A stretch of 64,000 nt of DNA from Pyropia yezoensis. Taxonomy: Eukaryota; Rhodophyta; Bangiophyceae; Bangiales; Bangiaceae. The notes beneath the pieces were generated by a model. It was not told where the DNA came from, made no database searches, and was given only the letters and a program-made list of their open reading frames with translations. This document shows positions 31,120 to 42,470 of this stretch, piece after piece (positions within the stretch are counted from its first letter, which is position 1; the number at the start of each line of letters is the position of its first letter). The DNA lies in contig CM020618.1 in assembly GCA_009829735.1 (NCBI GenBank), positions 37,734,894 through 37,798,893 on the forward strand. The letters run 5' to 3'. The translations under genes were made by a program, and so were the position numbers.

Positions 31120-33064
31120 ATGGCGATCCAGGGGTTGGAGTCTGACTCCCTGGACGAGCGTGTGGAGGACACCTCTTACGGTGTGGCGCCCGCCGGGACT
31201 TCCCGCGGGGGTTCCGCGGTCGCTCCGGGGGATGGGACTCCCGCGTCACCCGGCTTTGGGTTGACGGCGGGATCTCCCCCGGAGGCGGGACAAGTTGTCC
31301 CGCGTGAGGCCTTGGGGCGGTGGTTTTACCCCGCTTGGCATCTGTATGAGGAGGGGTTGACTGTTCTCCGCTGTGGCCGACTTGGCACAGCGATGAGTCG
31401 GGTATGGGACCGCCTACGGGAGAAGTTCCTCGGTAGGGTCGGGTTCCCTCCCGACTTCAGGACGGACCAGTTTGGCTTTCATGGACGAGGACGAGGTCGA
31501 AGATGTGCAGCGGGCCAAGGCCATGGTGGACCGCGGGGGAACTACCCCGGGCCCCGGCGACGTGCCGACCTTTACTTGGGACGCGGTGACAACTCGTCCC
31601 CCGTACCTTCATGAGGTCGATCCGCACACTCATCACTTTGATGAGCGGATGGAGAAGGACCTCCGGCGAGGTCCCTACTTGGTGACCTCGGCTCAACTTG
31701 AGTCTCCGCAGCAGTCCGCTGCTAGTAAGGAGCAGTACTACCCCATGAAGCCCGAGTGGTGGCCTCAAGTTGAGGTCCCCTAAGGGTTTCCGGCGTTGCT
31801 ACCCCGGTTGCTTGACCACTTCGGCTCCACCATGTTGGTGGCTAGCCCGGACTACGTGGTATTCGCCATGTTGTCAACCCAGTGGCTCCTCGAGGTCATG
31901 TCGACCTGGGTGTCTTGTGTCCAGCGGCGGGGGATGCTCTGTCATCTTCCTCCTCGGCTTATCCAAGGTTTGGAAGAGCTCACCCCTCAGCTAGTTGCTG
32001 AGGGGTGCTCATCAGGACAACTCACTCTACTTGAGGAGATGCTCCGTCTCCATAAGTTCATCGAGTGGGAGAGCATTGAGCACAAGTTGCGCCGCTCCAC
32101 CCGCGGGCACAAGGACGATGGCGCACTTCGCCAGTTCGTCTGGGTCGGTCGTGAACTTCACGACGGCCGTGTGGTACTTCGAGAGGGGTTGGGCATCGGG
32201 GACTACCCGTATGCCCCAGGGGTGGATCACCACACTGCGCCGCCCCCGGACAAGGCCATCGTGATGGCTGTGCCCGCTCACGAGGACTACCTGTCTCAAC
32301 CCACTGCGGGGGCCCCGAGTAGGGGTCGCAGTTACACTCGGGCACTTCCAACTCGGCGTGCCCCTCCGCTTCCTCCTGTCCCTTACCAGCCGCACGGGGA
32401 CATCCCGATAAGCGTTGCCGTTGAGTCGTCCACCCCGGTGTCCCCCAACTTGGGGGCCACCCTCTTGACGGATTATCCCAAGTTGGTGTTGCCGGCCACG
32501 CCTTTGACTTCAGAGATGATGATCACCACGTTGGTGCGCACCATTTCTTGGTTGGCCGCGTCGACCGCAACCCTTCAAGTTTCGGAGACTCCTCAACTTG
32601 AGGAGTGCGTTCGTACTGCGGTGGCGACCGCGAGTTGCGATTCGGTGGCGGGGTTCATGACGGCCGAGTTGGCTCGTATTGGGTCTATTGTTCCCCAGCC
32701 AGCCCCACTTGGGCGTGGCAAGCGTCGGGCGAGCCGGGCATACTCGCCTCCTCGCCGTCGTCGCCGTCAGTCGCGGCGCTCTCCCTCCGTGTCGGAAGAC
32801 GAGTTGTCTTATTCCGTCTCGGAGTCCTCTACCTCGTCGGAGACGGAGTCTGTCCGGCGTCTGCGTCGCCAACTTGCGCACAAGACCAAGCAGATGAACA
32901 GCCGCGGTCGTCGCCACTTGCGCAACCGTGCGGGGCGCAGCTATTCTGACTTGGAGCCGCCGCCCCCGCCGACTGGTGGGGAGCGTTATCGCCGGGGGTC
33001 TCGCCGCTCGCCTCCACGTGAGGGCGAGGGCCGTGGGGTTGGGGAGTATAGCATGCGTGCCTAG
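31120..33064 (+). mobile_element. Antisense ORF of element A (Arg/Ser-rich protein)
   Basis: Lies on the strand opposite to gag-pol, between the chromodomain and the 3' LTR. The ATG at 31,120 (MAIQGLESDSLDE) is followed by an N-terminal region with GRWFYPAWHLYEEGL and a central region rich in aromatic residues and helices (KPEWWPQVEVP, HKFIEWESIEHKLRR). A Pro-rich linker comes next, then an Arg/Ser-rich tail (RRRRQSRRSPSVSEDEL) and a basic end. The protein of roughly 600 residues has no family that I recognise; the tail suggests nuclear localisation or nucleic-acid binding. A GTATAAACG box at about 30,833 could start an antisense transcript, but the sister copies read GCGTAAACGC there. The element B copy is similar throughout. 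Fossil: open for long stretches with few breaks. Confidence 0.75.
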
Positions 33065-33175
33065 TTGGCAGCTGCCTTTGTTGTGAGAGTGTGAGGGTTA
33101 GGGCTGTAGTTAAAAGCCACTCTGCGTACCACTTCGACTTGAAGCACTCTCTTGGCACTGTTACTCGGCCTTCCC

Positions 33176-36100
33176 TCACGGTGATGGAGGGCTGTTAGGG
33201 TCTATCTCATTCCGGGCACAGTAGGCCCGGACCTTCTCAGCGGGAAGATCCTCCACATACTCCCACGTATCATCCTTGGCTTTGTAGCCAAACCAACGCA
33301 CCCTCAACATGAGGCGGTCAGTGTCCTCATCCCACCCGTGGTCGATGAACTTATCGAACACGTACTCCTGCGGGCCCTGTTTGGCCGCAGGCAGTGAGGG
33401 GAGGCGCCACGCTTCCAACGCACGCGCCTAAGCTAGGTCGCCTGCAGGCGGTGGTGCAACTTTGACCACGTCCTGTCCGTTCACTGTGCGGACCCCATCG
33501 TCACTTTTGATGGTGAAGCGCCGCCCATCAGTACGAAGGACCTGGTACGGCCCCTTCGTCTGGAATACCAACTTACCCCCAGTTGGGGTGTGTGAGTGAA
33601 CCAGTACCCAGTCACCCTGCTGGGGGGCATGTTTAGCATTGCGCACCTTTTTGTCAAAGGTACGCTTATAGCGCTTTTGTGCTTAGTTCATCTCAGCCCT
33701 GACTTTAGGGATGAGGTTTTCAAGCCTAGCAGCGAACTCCGCCTTACTCTCAGTAGGAGTAGGCGTACTGCCACCATCCTCCCTTTGGGAGCGGCCGCCG
33801 CACGGCAATAGACCGCACGCGACGGGGGGTCACAAAAGCGAGGGGTACTTCCCCGGTAGATGAGTGAACCTGCGAGTTGTAAGCAGTCGTAAGAATAGAA
33901 ATGTATTGGTCCCACGTTTTCACGTGCTCACTCACATAGTGGCGCAGCTGCCGAACAATAGTTTTGTTGAAGCGCTCCACCTGCCCATTAGTTTGTGGGT
34001 GGTAGGGGGTGGCATAGTTTGCCTGAACCCCCAACATATCCAGCACTCCCTGAAACAGTACAGACGCAAATTGCGGTCCATTGTCCGATAGTGTACTATC
34101 CGGAATGCCATACGCGGCAACCCAGTGATCTAGGAAGGCTGACACGACCGACATGGCCGTGATCTCTGCCAGTGGGATCGCTCGCGTAAGTTTCGTGAAG
34201 CGGTCACAGATAACCAGGAGGTACTGGTTGCCCTCCTCGGTCACTGGCAGTGGCCCAAGGATGTCCATCGCCAACGCGGCAAAGAGCTCCTTGGCCGTGA
34301 ACAGTAACATAGCCGTAGTAGGCCGCCGTTCCATCAGACGCTTCTGCGCACAACTTGTGCAGGCAGCCACCCAACTGTAGATGTCCACCACCATGGACGG
34401 CCAGTAGTACCTGGCCCTCAGGGTCTGGTACAGTTTACTAGACCCTAGGTGTCCCCCTGTGGGAGCGTTATGCTCCCTCTCAAGAATACTGTCCTTGAGG
34501 GATGCGGGGACGACAAGTTGTTCGGTCCCCTGGATTACCCCCCTCCTCAAGAGGAGGCCATCGCCTCCGATAACGAACCGCGTCTCCGCCAACGTATCAA
34601 GCAAATCCCTCTGCGACTTGCAGAAGGGGTCCTCGGCCTGGGCCTTCACCACCTCGTCCAGGGACAGGGGCAAGTACTTCTTGCTCCCTGGCGCCTCGGG
34701 GTTCAACGCCTGACCCGAGCGCGTGACTACCCCCACGATGGGGATGTCCTCATCGACTGGGTTAGTGTCCAGCCCCTCGGTAGGTACCCGAGAGAGGCCG
34801 TCGGCAAGGGCATGTTGCCTGCCAGGTCGGTACTCAATATCAAAGTTAAAGGGTGCCAGTCGCACCCTCCACCGGTTGAGACGAGTATTCGTGCAATCCG
34901 TCTTGAAGACGAATTCCAAAAGGGTGGTGGTCACAGCGGATGAGGAAATTCTCACCCTCTAGGTAGTGACGAAGTGACGTCACCGCCCACACCACTGCGA
35001 GTCCTTCCAACTCGGTGACTCCATAGTTCTTCTCAGCCGAGCTCAGCCCCTCGCTGAAGTATCCCTCCGGCAAGTACTCCTTGTCCGGCTGCTGCTGAAG
35101 CAACACACAACCAAGTTGGTCGTAGCTAGCATCCACGTCCAGGATGTAGTGGCCTCCCAACCTGGGAATAGCCAAGATAGGGGGCTTCAGCAGAAGGTCC
35201 CGAAGAGTCTCAAAGGATTCCTGCTCCACCCGACTTGGGGGAGGCAGGTTCTTCGGTAGCGTTGAGCTAACTAGCTCATTCAACGGCTTCGCCACCTTGG
35301 CGAAGCCCTTGGTGAAACGTCGGCACACGCTACACATCCCGAGGAAGCTCCTTATCTGGGTCTGGGTCCGGGGGTACTGAGCCTTACGGATGGCCCTCAA
35401 GTTCTTCTCGTTGACACTGAGGCGCCCCGGACGGACAACATGTCCAAAGTATTCCACCTCTTGAGTGAAGAGGTGGCACTTACTCGCCTTCAGTGACACA
35501 CCGGCGTCAGCAAGTAGCTTGAACACCTGGCCAAGATGGCCAATGTGTTCCTCCGGACTTCGGGAGAACACAATGATATCGTCTAGGTGCACGAGACAGA
35601 TCTGCCACCGTACTCCGGCCAGAATCATGTCCATAGCGCGCTGGAAAGTTGCCGGCGCGTTACACAGGCCAAACGGTAGACGCTTGCACTGGTAGGTACC
35701 ACAGTGACAGGTAAAGGTAGTTTTATGCCTGTCCTCCGGGGCAATGGGAATTTGCCAGTACCCCGCGTTACAGTCCAGGGTAGAGAACACGTTCGCCTCC
35801 CCCAGAGAGTCTAGACAGTCGTCCATGCTAGGTAGGAGATAACTGTCCTTCACCGTGCTCTCGTTGAGCTTACGGTAGTCGATACAGAACCGGGGGGTCC
35901 CATCAACTTTGGGGACGATAACCACCGGACTCGCCCACTCGGCGTTACTGGCCTCGATCACATCGAGGGCCTCCATGCGAGCGACTTGCTCCTTGACGAG
36001 GGCCCTTGATCGGGGCCCTCCCCTGTACGGTTGTTGGCGTATAGGGGGTGCACCGGGCTTCAACTCGATCCGGTGTTCGGTGGCTCTCATGAGTCCCAAT

Positions 36101-37158
36101 TGACCATCCCACAACTTGTGGTATTGGTCCAAGAGGCGTTCAACTTGAACCCTAAACCTGGGTGGGACACCCTCCATGTTCACATGGGGCCGAGGAGAGG
36201 CGGCCGACTTGGCTTGATGCTTCTCCTTTCCGGGCTTCAGGTCGCTACTTGCGCCCGCGTTGAGGGTGACCGCTACTACCGGTCCCTCGTGTTAGTCGAT
36301 ATAGCCGAACTTGGCTCCCGACTTAAAGTACTTGAGCGACGAGCTCAGGTTCATAACCTGGATCCTCCACGGGACTCCGGCTTTGGAGTCCATCGTGCCA
36401 AGGGCAACATGCACTTGGTGCTTGCGAGCAAGACGGGGGTGAGGGTGCACCAACCCGTTCCCCGTATAATCAGTTACAACGTCAACGTGCGCCACCGAGT
36501 TGGGGGGCAACGTGACCTTACGGGCTAAACGCAGGGTAGCAGTAAACCCTTCTCTCACAGAGCAAACAGGCTTCGACTGTGAGACTGTCACAGGAGCCAC
36601 AGACTTTCCCTTACCAAGGATGGGGATGGTTTCCCCATTCATCAACTTGACCCAATACTCAGGACCACAAATCAAAGGCACTTGTGTAACAACATAAGGG
36701 GTACCCAGAAGCAGGGGTACCGATATATTCTCAACTACTCCGTAGGTCACGTCGACCTCATGGGTCCCCAACCTAGTTCGTAGGGTCACGGCACCAACGA
36801 TGGGAAGTACCCCACCATTGATATCGATCAGATGGTCAGCTTTAGACTTCCAGCGTTGGAGCTTCATCTCCTTTGGTAATAGCGACTTGCGTATCAAGGA
36901 GGCTCCTGACCCGGTATCAAGTATGATATGGGCACAACAGGCTCGGCCGGGGGCAAGTTGCACCCGTCCAGCCACCTGGAAGTTCTCACCCGTCAGCACC
37001 GCGATGACCCGACGTGGGTTTACGTTCTTGGGGAGTCCTACCCGAGGTGGGCGGACTCCCTTAGGTCGCCGCAGTATCCGGCACGGTTGGTTCGTCCTCT
37101 TCACCCACTTGGCCGAGGCTGCCGTTGTGAGCTTCGGACGACCAGCTCCAACGGTCAT
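33176..37158 (-). mobile_element. Element A pol region: PR, RT, RNase H, INT, chromodomain
   Basis: Domains in order on the minus strand: aspartic protease (ILDTGSGASLI, about 36,920); reverse transcriptase with LDDIIVF at about 35,580; RNase H (YILDVDASYDQLG, about 35,150); and integrase, with an HHCC-type zinc region at about 34,330-34,470, the catalytic core with SDNGPQFAS (about 34,080) and HPQTNGQVERFN (about 33,975). A chromodomain follows (VRWFGYKAKDDTWE, about 33,270). Protease begins four bases inside the end of gag (ATGA overlap). A fossil copy with a few breaks. Confidence 0.88.
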
Positions 37159-39124
37159 TCGTTTCCCGCCGACTTGGCGTCCGAATCTGAGGACGAAGGG
37201 GAAGACGACGAGTCCGAGGACGACGTGTCCGCACCCTCCGCCGAGGGTGTGGCGACCGCCACCACCGGTCGAGGTCCACCCTCGCGGCGTGAACGTACTT
37301 CGTTCGTAGCCGACTTCTTACTCGCATTCTTAACAAGTTGTTGGATGCGTTTACTCAACTTGGGGCAATCATATGCCCAGTGTCCATCGGACTTGCAGTT
37401 CCAACACCGATTGTCAGTTCCCGGAGGGGTCTTCCCGACTTGGGAAGCCGACAAGGTACCCTGGGAAGTTCCCACGGCAGCTACCACCCTCTCCTTGCGG
37501 ATTCGGCGTGCCTCTCTCAACTCTCTGGCCTGGCGCGCCTCCTCCCGTTCCTTGGCCAACTCGGCTTGACGCTCCTGGCGTTGTTCCTCCCGCAACTTGC
37601 GGTAGGCCTCGCTTCTGCGGTTGGCGAACCTAGCCAACTCGGCCAGGGTCGCCTGAGCAGTGTTATGCTCCCGGGTCTCCATCCGGACTGACCAATGGAG
37701 TCCCTCCACAAACCGACTCTTCACTACAGCTTGTGGATGAAGAAACCCACAAAGATTGTTGAGCTTACGGACTCGCTCCGCAAAGGACAACTCGTCCTCC
37801 GCCTCTTCCTGATGGGCTTGCGCAAACTCCTCGACTTGAGAAGCCAACGCCGCTTCATCAACTATGGCCCTCAACAACCAGTTGACGAGCTCCAAATAGG
37901 ACGTCACCTCCCCAGCGCCTCCACTTGAGGAACTGGGCATGACGGACATAAGTTCTGTCCGCAGGTCTCCCTTCGTAAACTCCTGTAGCATGAAAAAACC
38001 ATGCCTTCACTTATGGCATTGTCGCCACAGGCTTTTGTGAAACGACGTAGGAACTCAAAGGCACGGAGGGGGGGAGTTCCATCCCACTCCGCTTTGTACC
38101 CAAAAGAGTGAAGTGCATTCTTCTTGGCACGGCCCATGGCTCGGGCCTGGTCAGGACCGTACGCCACCGACTTGTTGTGGAGGGCGTGCGTCTCGCAATC
38201 AAAGATCCTCTGGTAGACCGGGTTGGCTACCTGGATCTTGGGCGGCACCTCACGTTGAGGGAAAAGCCGCTGTGGCACTGGGGTAAGTTGACTCTCAGTG
38301 CCCACAGTCTGGCGCGGCGCGCTTGGTGTAGCCGCCGGCGTTTCCGGGGGAAACTCCCCCATGAAGGGCGTACGCCCCACCGAGTATGGTGTGGCTCCCT
38401 CGTTGGGAGTCACAGGTGTCGCCCCGTGTTCGGGGCGACCCGATATAGGCGTAAGGGGGGATTTCCCCTGCGCCTGCGGGCTCGAAAGCCCCGATCAGGT
38501 CTGGACATGAAGGCCATCTGGCAAACTCGCCACAATCTGATTCAGAACAGTATTCGTCATCGTGACCACCAGGTCCGGCAAAGTCTGCCGCAACACATTG
38601 GTCGCCTCCCGACGGACAGTTTCCGCGAGGAGTGGATTGACGACTCCAGTTGAGTCTTGGTCCGCCTCCGGGAGTCCACCTGAGGGATAACCACGATCCT
38701 CAGGGGTCTCAACCGGGGGCATGGGCGCGAGCCCATCGCCGACCAACGGAGGTCCGCCGTCCTCCGAAAGCCTAGTTGGCGACGGCTCCAAGCCCAAGTT
38801 GGCTCCAACCCGAGTGGAACCCGCGGGGACAGTCCTCACCCCTTGGGACGTTCCCGTTGAGTATACCACACGGTGGCCAGACTTCGGCCCACCCCCATCA
38901 GAAGTGTCACCCGAGTGAACTCCCGACTGAGTCGGGGTGGCCTGTTGCACGCCCGCACTTCCAGTCCTCCTGGCTTGAGGGACCTCTAGTCCCTCTGCGA
39001 CCCCAGGTAAAACTACCTGTGTCTCACCAGTATTCGAAGGCACTGAAGTACGTGCGTCACCCGTGTACTCCCCGGACAACGGAGGGTCCGAACTAGCCAT
39101 GTTGGCTAACGATCCGTATGACAT
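37155..39124 (-). mobile_element. Element A gag region
   Basis: The N-terminal half is Thr/Pro/Gly-rich. A capsid-like helical part follows (FEFLRRFTKACGDNAISEG, about 38,050), and a CCHC zinc knuckle (CWNCKSDGHWAYDC, about 37,390) lies near the C-terminus, which ends GNE as in elements B, C and D. A fossil with a small number of breaks. Confidence 0.82.
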
Positions 39125-39200
39125 GGTCCAAGTCCACCGTTCCTCTGAGACAGAGACCCCCCTACACCCGGGCGCACCCGGAGGTAAAGTTTACCTCTGT

Positions 39201-39217
39201 CCCCTGCTGCTCCACCA
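39201..39217 (-). other. Primer-binding site of element A
   Basis: On the minus strand TGGTGGAGCAGCAGGGG lies two bases after the LTR end (..GCCACA TT). The same site occurs in elements C and D. It would pair with a tRNA ending CCCCTGCTGCTCCACCA and is not the usual initiator-Met site (TGGTATCAGAGC). Confidence 0.8.
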
Positions 39218-39219
39218 AA

Positions 39220-39457
39220 TGTGGCGAAAACCTCTTGCACACACGGCACCCAAGTTGGGGCGGTGTACAAGGGCTGCCTCCCGTGTGGGGGGAACCGGAA
39301 GAAGTGCAAGTCGCACACACGCTGTCTCTGTTGTGTGGCAGTATTGACCCCCAGGTAGGGGGGCAACACGTGCCATGCACGTGGCGGCAGGCCACTAGCC
39401 TGATCCGTTCCTTCCCCTGCATTTGGGTCCATATTCCCTAAGTTTGGGATAGTTAGC
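39220..39457. repeat. 5' LTR region of element A, composite
   Basis: 39,220-39,333 matches the final part of the LTR in minus orientation. 39,334-39,457 matches the beginning of the LTR (TGTGGCAGTATTGACCCCC onward) in plus orientation and stops one base before the start codon of the next gene. Confidence 0.75.
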
Positions 39458-39458
39458 C

Positions 39459-42400
39459 ATGGTTCTTTCTCAGGAGGCGAGCACGGAGAAACAGGCACCA
39501 GCTGACACGGATGAACAGACGCCTGCGGAAGCGCCTCCCCGACCGGCGAAGGCGATGGCGAAGACAAAGCAACAGGTACGTAGCGTCGGAGTCCACGTCG
39601 CGCAACGCCACGACCTGGTCCTTGTCGTGTGTTGTATTTGTGTGCTGCTGGTTGTACAGGCCTGTATTTCACGTTGTATGATACTGTATGTTCCGGATCC
39701 TTACCTCGAGCCTCTCAAGCACTGTCTTGACGCCCTCCTCCCACCCCATCTCCCCCGCCCCCCCCCCCCCCCCCCCCTCCTTCGATCTCCAATCCCCACC
39801 CCCCTCATCTTTCCTGATTCCCCCCCCCCCAGGGACGTGCGGAGGATGCCACGCCTGTGCCTGCCTCTCGTCCGAAAGCGCTCAAGAAGTCAGCTCTTCC
39901 CAAAGAGGCGGAGGGCACCGCGGGACCTCCATTGAGGGCGGCGGCTACCATGGCAAAGGCCCCCAAGAGGCCGGCCAAGGCGGTTGTACCTGCAAAGAAG
40001 CTGCAAAAGAAGCGGAAGAAGCCACCGCCGCCGAAGTCGCCGTCGACATCCGCCAGCGGGCGGTCCAGTAGTGACTCGGAGGACGCCGCAGCCGCCGAGG
40101 CGGCCGCGCAACAGAAGCGGAGCACCCGCCCGGCCAGCGCCAGAGCCCCTGCAGTACGGCGCAAGACGCCTGTGCAGGGCAAGGTGGGCGGCGCGGCCAA
40201 GGCAGGTGGGGCGAAGGAGGGGGGGCCAGCGGGTGGCATGCCTCGCGCAGGCAAGTCCCCGGCTGTCGCTGTACCTCCGGTGGTTGTCGGGCGCCCGGCA
40301 CAGCACCGCACTCTGCCAGTCCCGGCTGCATCTGCGGGTGGTGCGGGGGCTGCCGTGGCCGCGTTGACGACGGCACGCGCTCCTGTGCGCGCTTTTAAAG
40401 CGCGGGTGCCTGCTGTAGTGCGTGCGATGAAGAAGGGGGGGTGTCTGGTCCGAGGACCACCCGGTGCAGTGGTGGGCAAGCGCCGCGCGCCTACCGCAGC
40501 AGCGCTCTTACCTGCAATCCCAGTTCCTGGGCACCTCGTCGAGGACCCCGCCGACGGCGACGCTGACAAGGCCAACCCCCCCATGCACAAGAAGCCTCGC
40601 CAGTCGAAGAGGGGCGAGGGGCCGGAACGGCACTCGGACGAGAAAGAGGGGATCGACCTTGCCGTCGCAGTTCGTGCGGAGGTCAGCGCCCGCGTCAACC
40701 ACGGGATGGCGGCGCCCGAGGACGCTGACGACGTGTTCCTCTGTGCTGAAGATGCCGACGCCATTTACCTGGCGTCCATCATGGCGGCGGCCCCCGCCAG
40801 CCTGGAGCGGGCAAAGGAGCTTCGCCACACTGTGGCCCAGACAGTGCCCCGGAAGCATAAGGGGAAGCCGAAGGAAGGTGGGTCGGGGAGCAGGAGGCGG
40901 GTAAATGACCTCCTCGGGCTCTGTGGGATGGCGCGGTCGGCCGTCTACGGCGCACTTACGCGCTGGATCATCCATCGGTGGCAGTACCATGCCAAGTTCT
41001 ACGACTCAGTTGGGTTTACGCCACCGGACGAAGAGGATGAAGGAGAGGACGCGGTGCGGGGCGAGGGCGAGGATGCCCGTGCCAAGGCGCGTGCCCAGGA
41101 TACCCGGGCGAATGCGGCGCGGTGGTGGCTGCGTGGCAGGCGGTGCCTGAAGACAAAGAAGGGTCGCCTGGCGCTGTATCAGATTGCAGCTGAGTTCATC
41201 CGCAACCTCGACGTTGACAACGCGAAGACAACGGCGATCCATAAGGGACGCGTAGTGCTGCGGTTGCGGCTCTGTCAACTGGCCATCATTCTCGCCAAGG
41301 TAAGTTGTTGCATTCGTCTGCGCTGTTTTTTAGGTTAGCGCATCTCCTTACAGCCCTCTACATCGTGCTGTGCCGGGTACTTTATCTTTTGTACCGCACT
41401 TCATCGTACTGTATCTCTCAGCGATTCATTGTGAGTCGCTGTCACGCAGTGCCAGTTCCTACCTCCGATCTGGGCCTGACACATGGTACTGTGTGGTTGG
41501 CTCGTGCTCTGTCGCTTCTTCCGTGTCGTGGACGTGTACGGTTGGTGTGTGTTGTGTTGTCGCTTTTCCTGTCTTATGTGTGCAGGTGCGCGCCCAGCTA
41601 CTGCTGTGGTCGCTGGGTAGGGACGGGAAGCAGAAGGTGTTTGGCGGCCTGACCCCGTCCCACCGTGCCACTTTCTGCGAGGAGCTGGCGGCTCTCTACG
41701 AGTCTGCGCGCTCGCCGGACTGTGTATGGGTACGGCTTTTTAAGACGGACGTGGACGAGGACGACTGCGCTTCGCTGAAGGACCCGGAAGTGACCTTGGG
41801 GACCCGAACGTTTGCCGCTCGGCGGGGTGCCAAGCGGAAGTTCAATGGCGACGAGGACAAGCAGAAGGAGACCCTGCGGCACCTGTGCGACTCCACAATT
41901 GAGGAGGAGTCGCACTTCACGTCAGACGACGAGGTCGTGCTCGTGACGCCGCCGTCTGTCACGGTCGCGCCGAAGTCGCGGGACGAGCTGCGCATGCAGC
42001 GGCTGATGTCGACTGAGCCGATGCGCGACAGTGTGCCTGGAGTAAAGGTCAAGATGGAGCGGGAAAGTGATGAGGACCTGCAGATCGTGGAGGAGGAAGA
42101 GGGTGAAGGAAGTGACGCGTCCTGGGAGATGGAGGAGGGTGATGACGGGGGGTCCCCCAGTGAAGAGGCTGAGGGAGAGGGTAGTGTAGGTGAGGAGGAG
42201 GAGGAGGAGGAGGAGGAGGAGGAGGAGGGCGAGGAGGAGGAGGGCGAGGAGGAGGAGGGCGAGGTGGAGGAGGGCGAGGAGGAGGAGGGAGAGGAGGAGG
42301 AAGGAGAGGAGGAGGAGGGCGAGGAGGAGGAGGGAGAGGATGAGGAGGGGGAGGATGAGGACGAGGAGGCCGAGGAAGATGGCGATGGTGGGAGTGAAGA

Positions 42401-42470
42401 ATATCGTGGCTCGGGTGAGAGTGGGGATGGTCGGCAGAGTGGGGACGAGGATGAGAGTGGCAGTGCGTGA
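39459..42470 (+). CDS. Hypothetical nuclear-type protein, Lys/Pro-rich with acidic tail, three exons
   Basis: Exons 39,459-39,575, 39,833-41,299 and 41,586-42,470 join in phase 0 with GTACGT and GTAAGT donors and CCCCAG and TGTGCAG acceptors; 822 residues. Residues 1 to about 190 are disordered and basic (KKLQKKRKKPPPPKS) with nuclear-localisation-like clusters. A middle folded part contains GMARSAVYGALTRWIIHRWQY and, after an acidic insert, ARWWLRGRRCLKTKKGRLAL. The exon 2/3 junction joins LRLCQLAIILAK to VRAQLLLWSLGRDGKQKVFGG, a continuous helical or mixed domain. The last 100 residues are Glu-rich, coded by GAGGAG repeats at 42,190-42,350. I recognise no family. Basic-plus-acidic architecture suggests a chromatin-associated or nucleolar protein, but that is inference. 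The start codon sits one base after an LTR fragment. Confidence 0.7.

Larger units (their letters stand above)
30317..39457 (-). mobile_element. Element A: Ty3/gypsy chromovirus-type LTR retrotransposon with antisense ORF
   Basis: Reading on the minus strand: 5' LTR region, primer-binding site, gag, protease, RT-RNase H, integrase, chromodomain, then an ORF on the opposite strand, polypurine tract and 3' LTR. The gene order PR-RT-RH-INT and the C-terminal chromodomain place it in the Ty3/gypsy chromovirus group. It is nearly identical to element B over gag and pol, so it is young. It carries a small number of breaks and is a fossil copy. The 5' LTR region is shorter than, and arranged differently from, the other LTR copies of this family in the window. 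Confidence 0.88.

Noticed and set aside
31120-33064. Antisense ORF of element A as a captured host gene lying between two elements
   Set aside because: The same ORF lies in the same place and orientation in element B and its start is also present in the 44.1-45.0 kb fragment, so it belongs to the element.
42190-42400. GAGGAG repeat as a non-coding microsatellite
   Set aside because: It lies in frame in the third exon of the 39,459-42,470 gene and encodes its Glu-rich tail.
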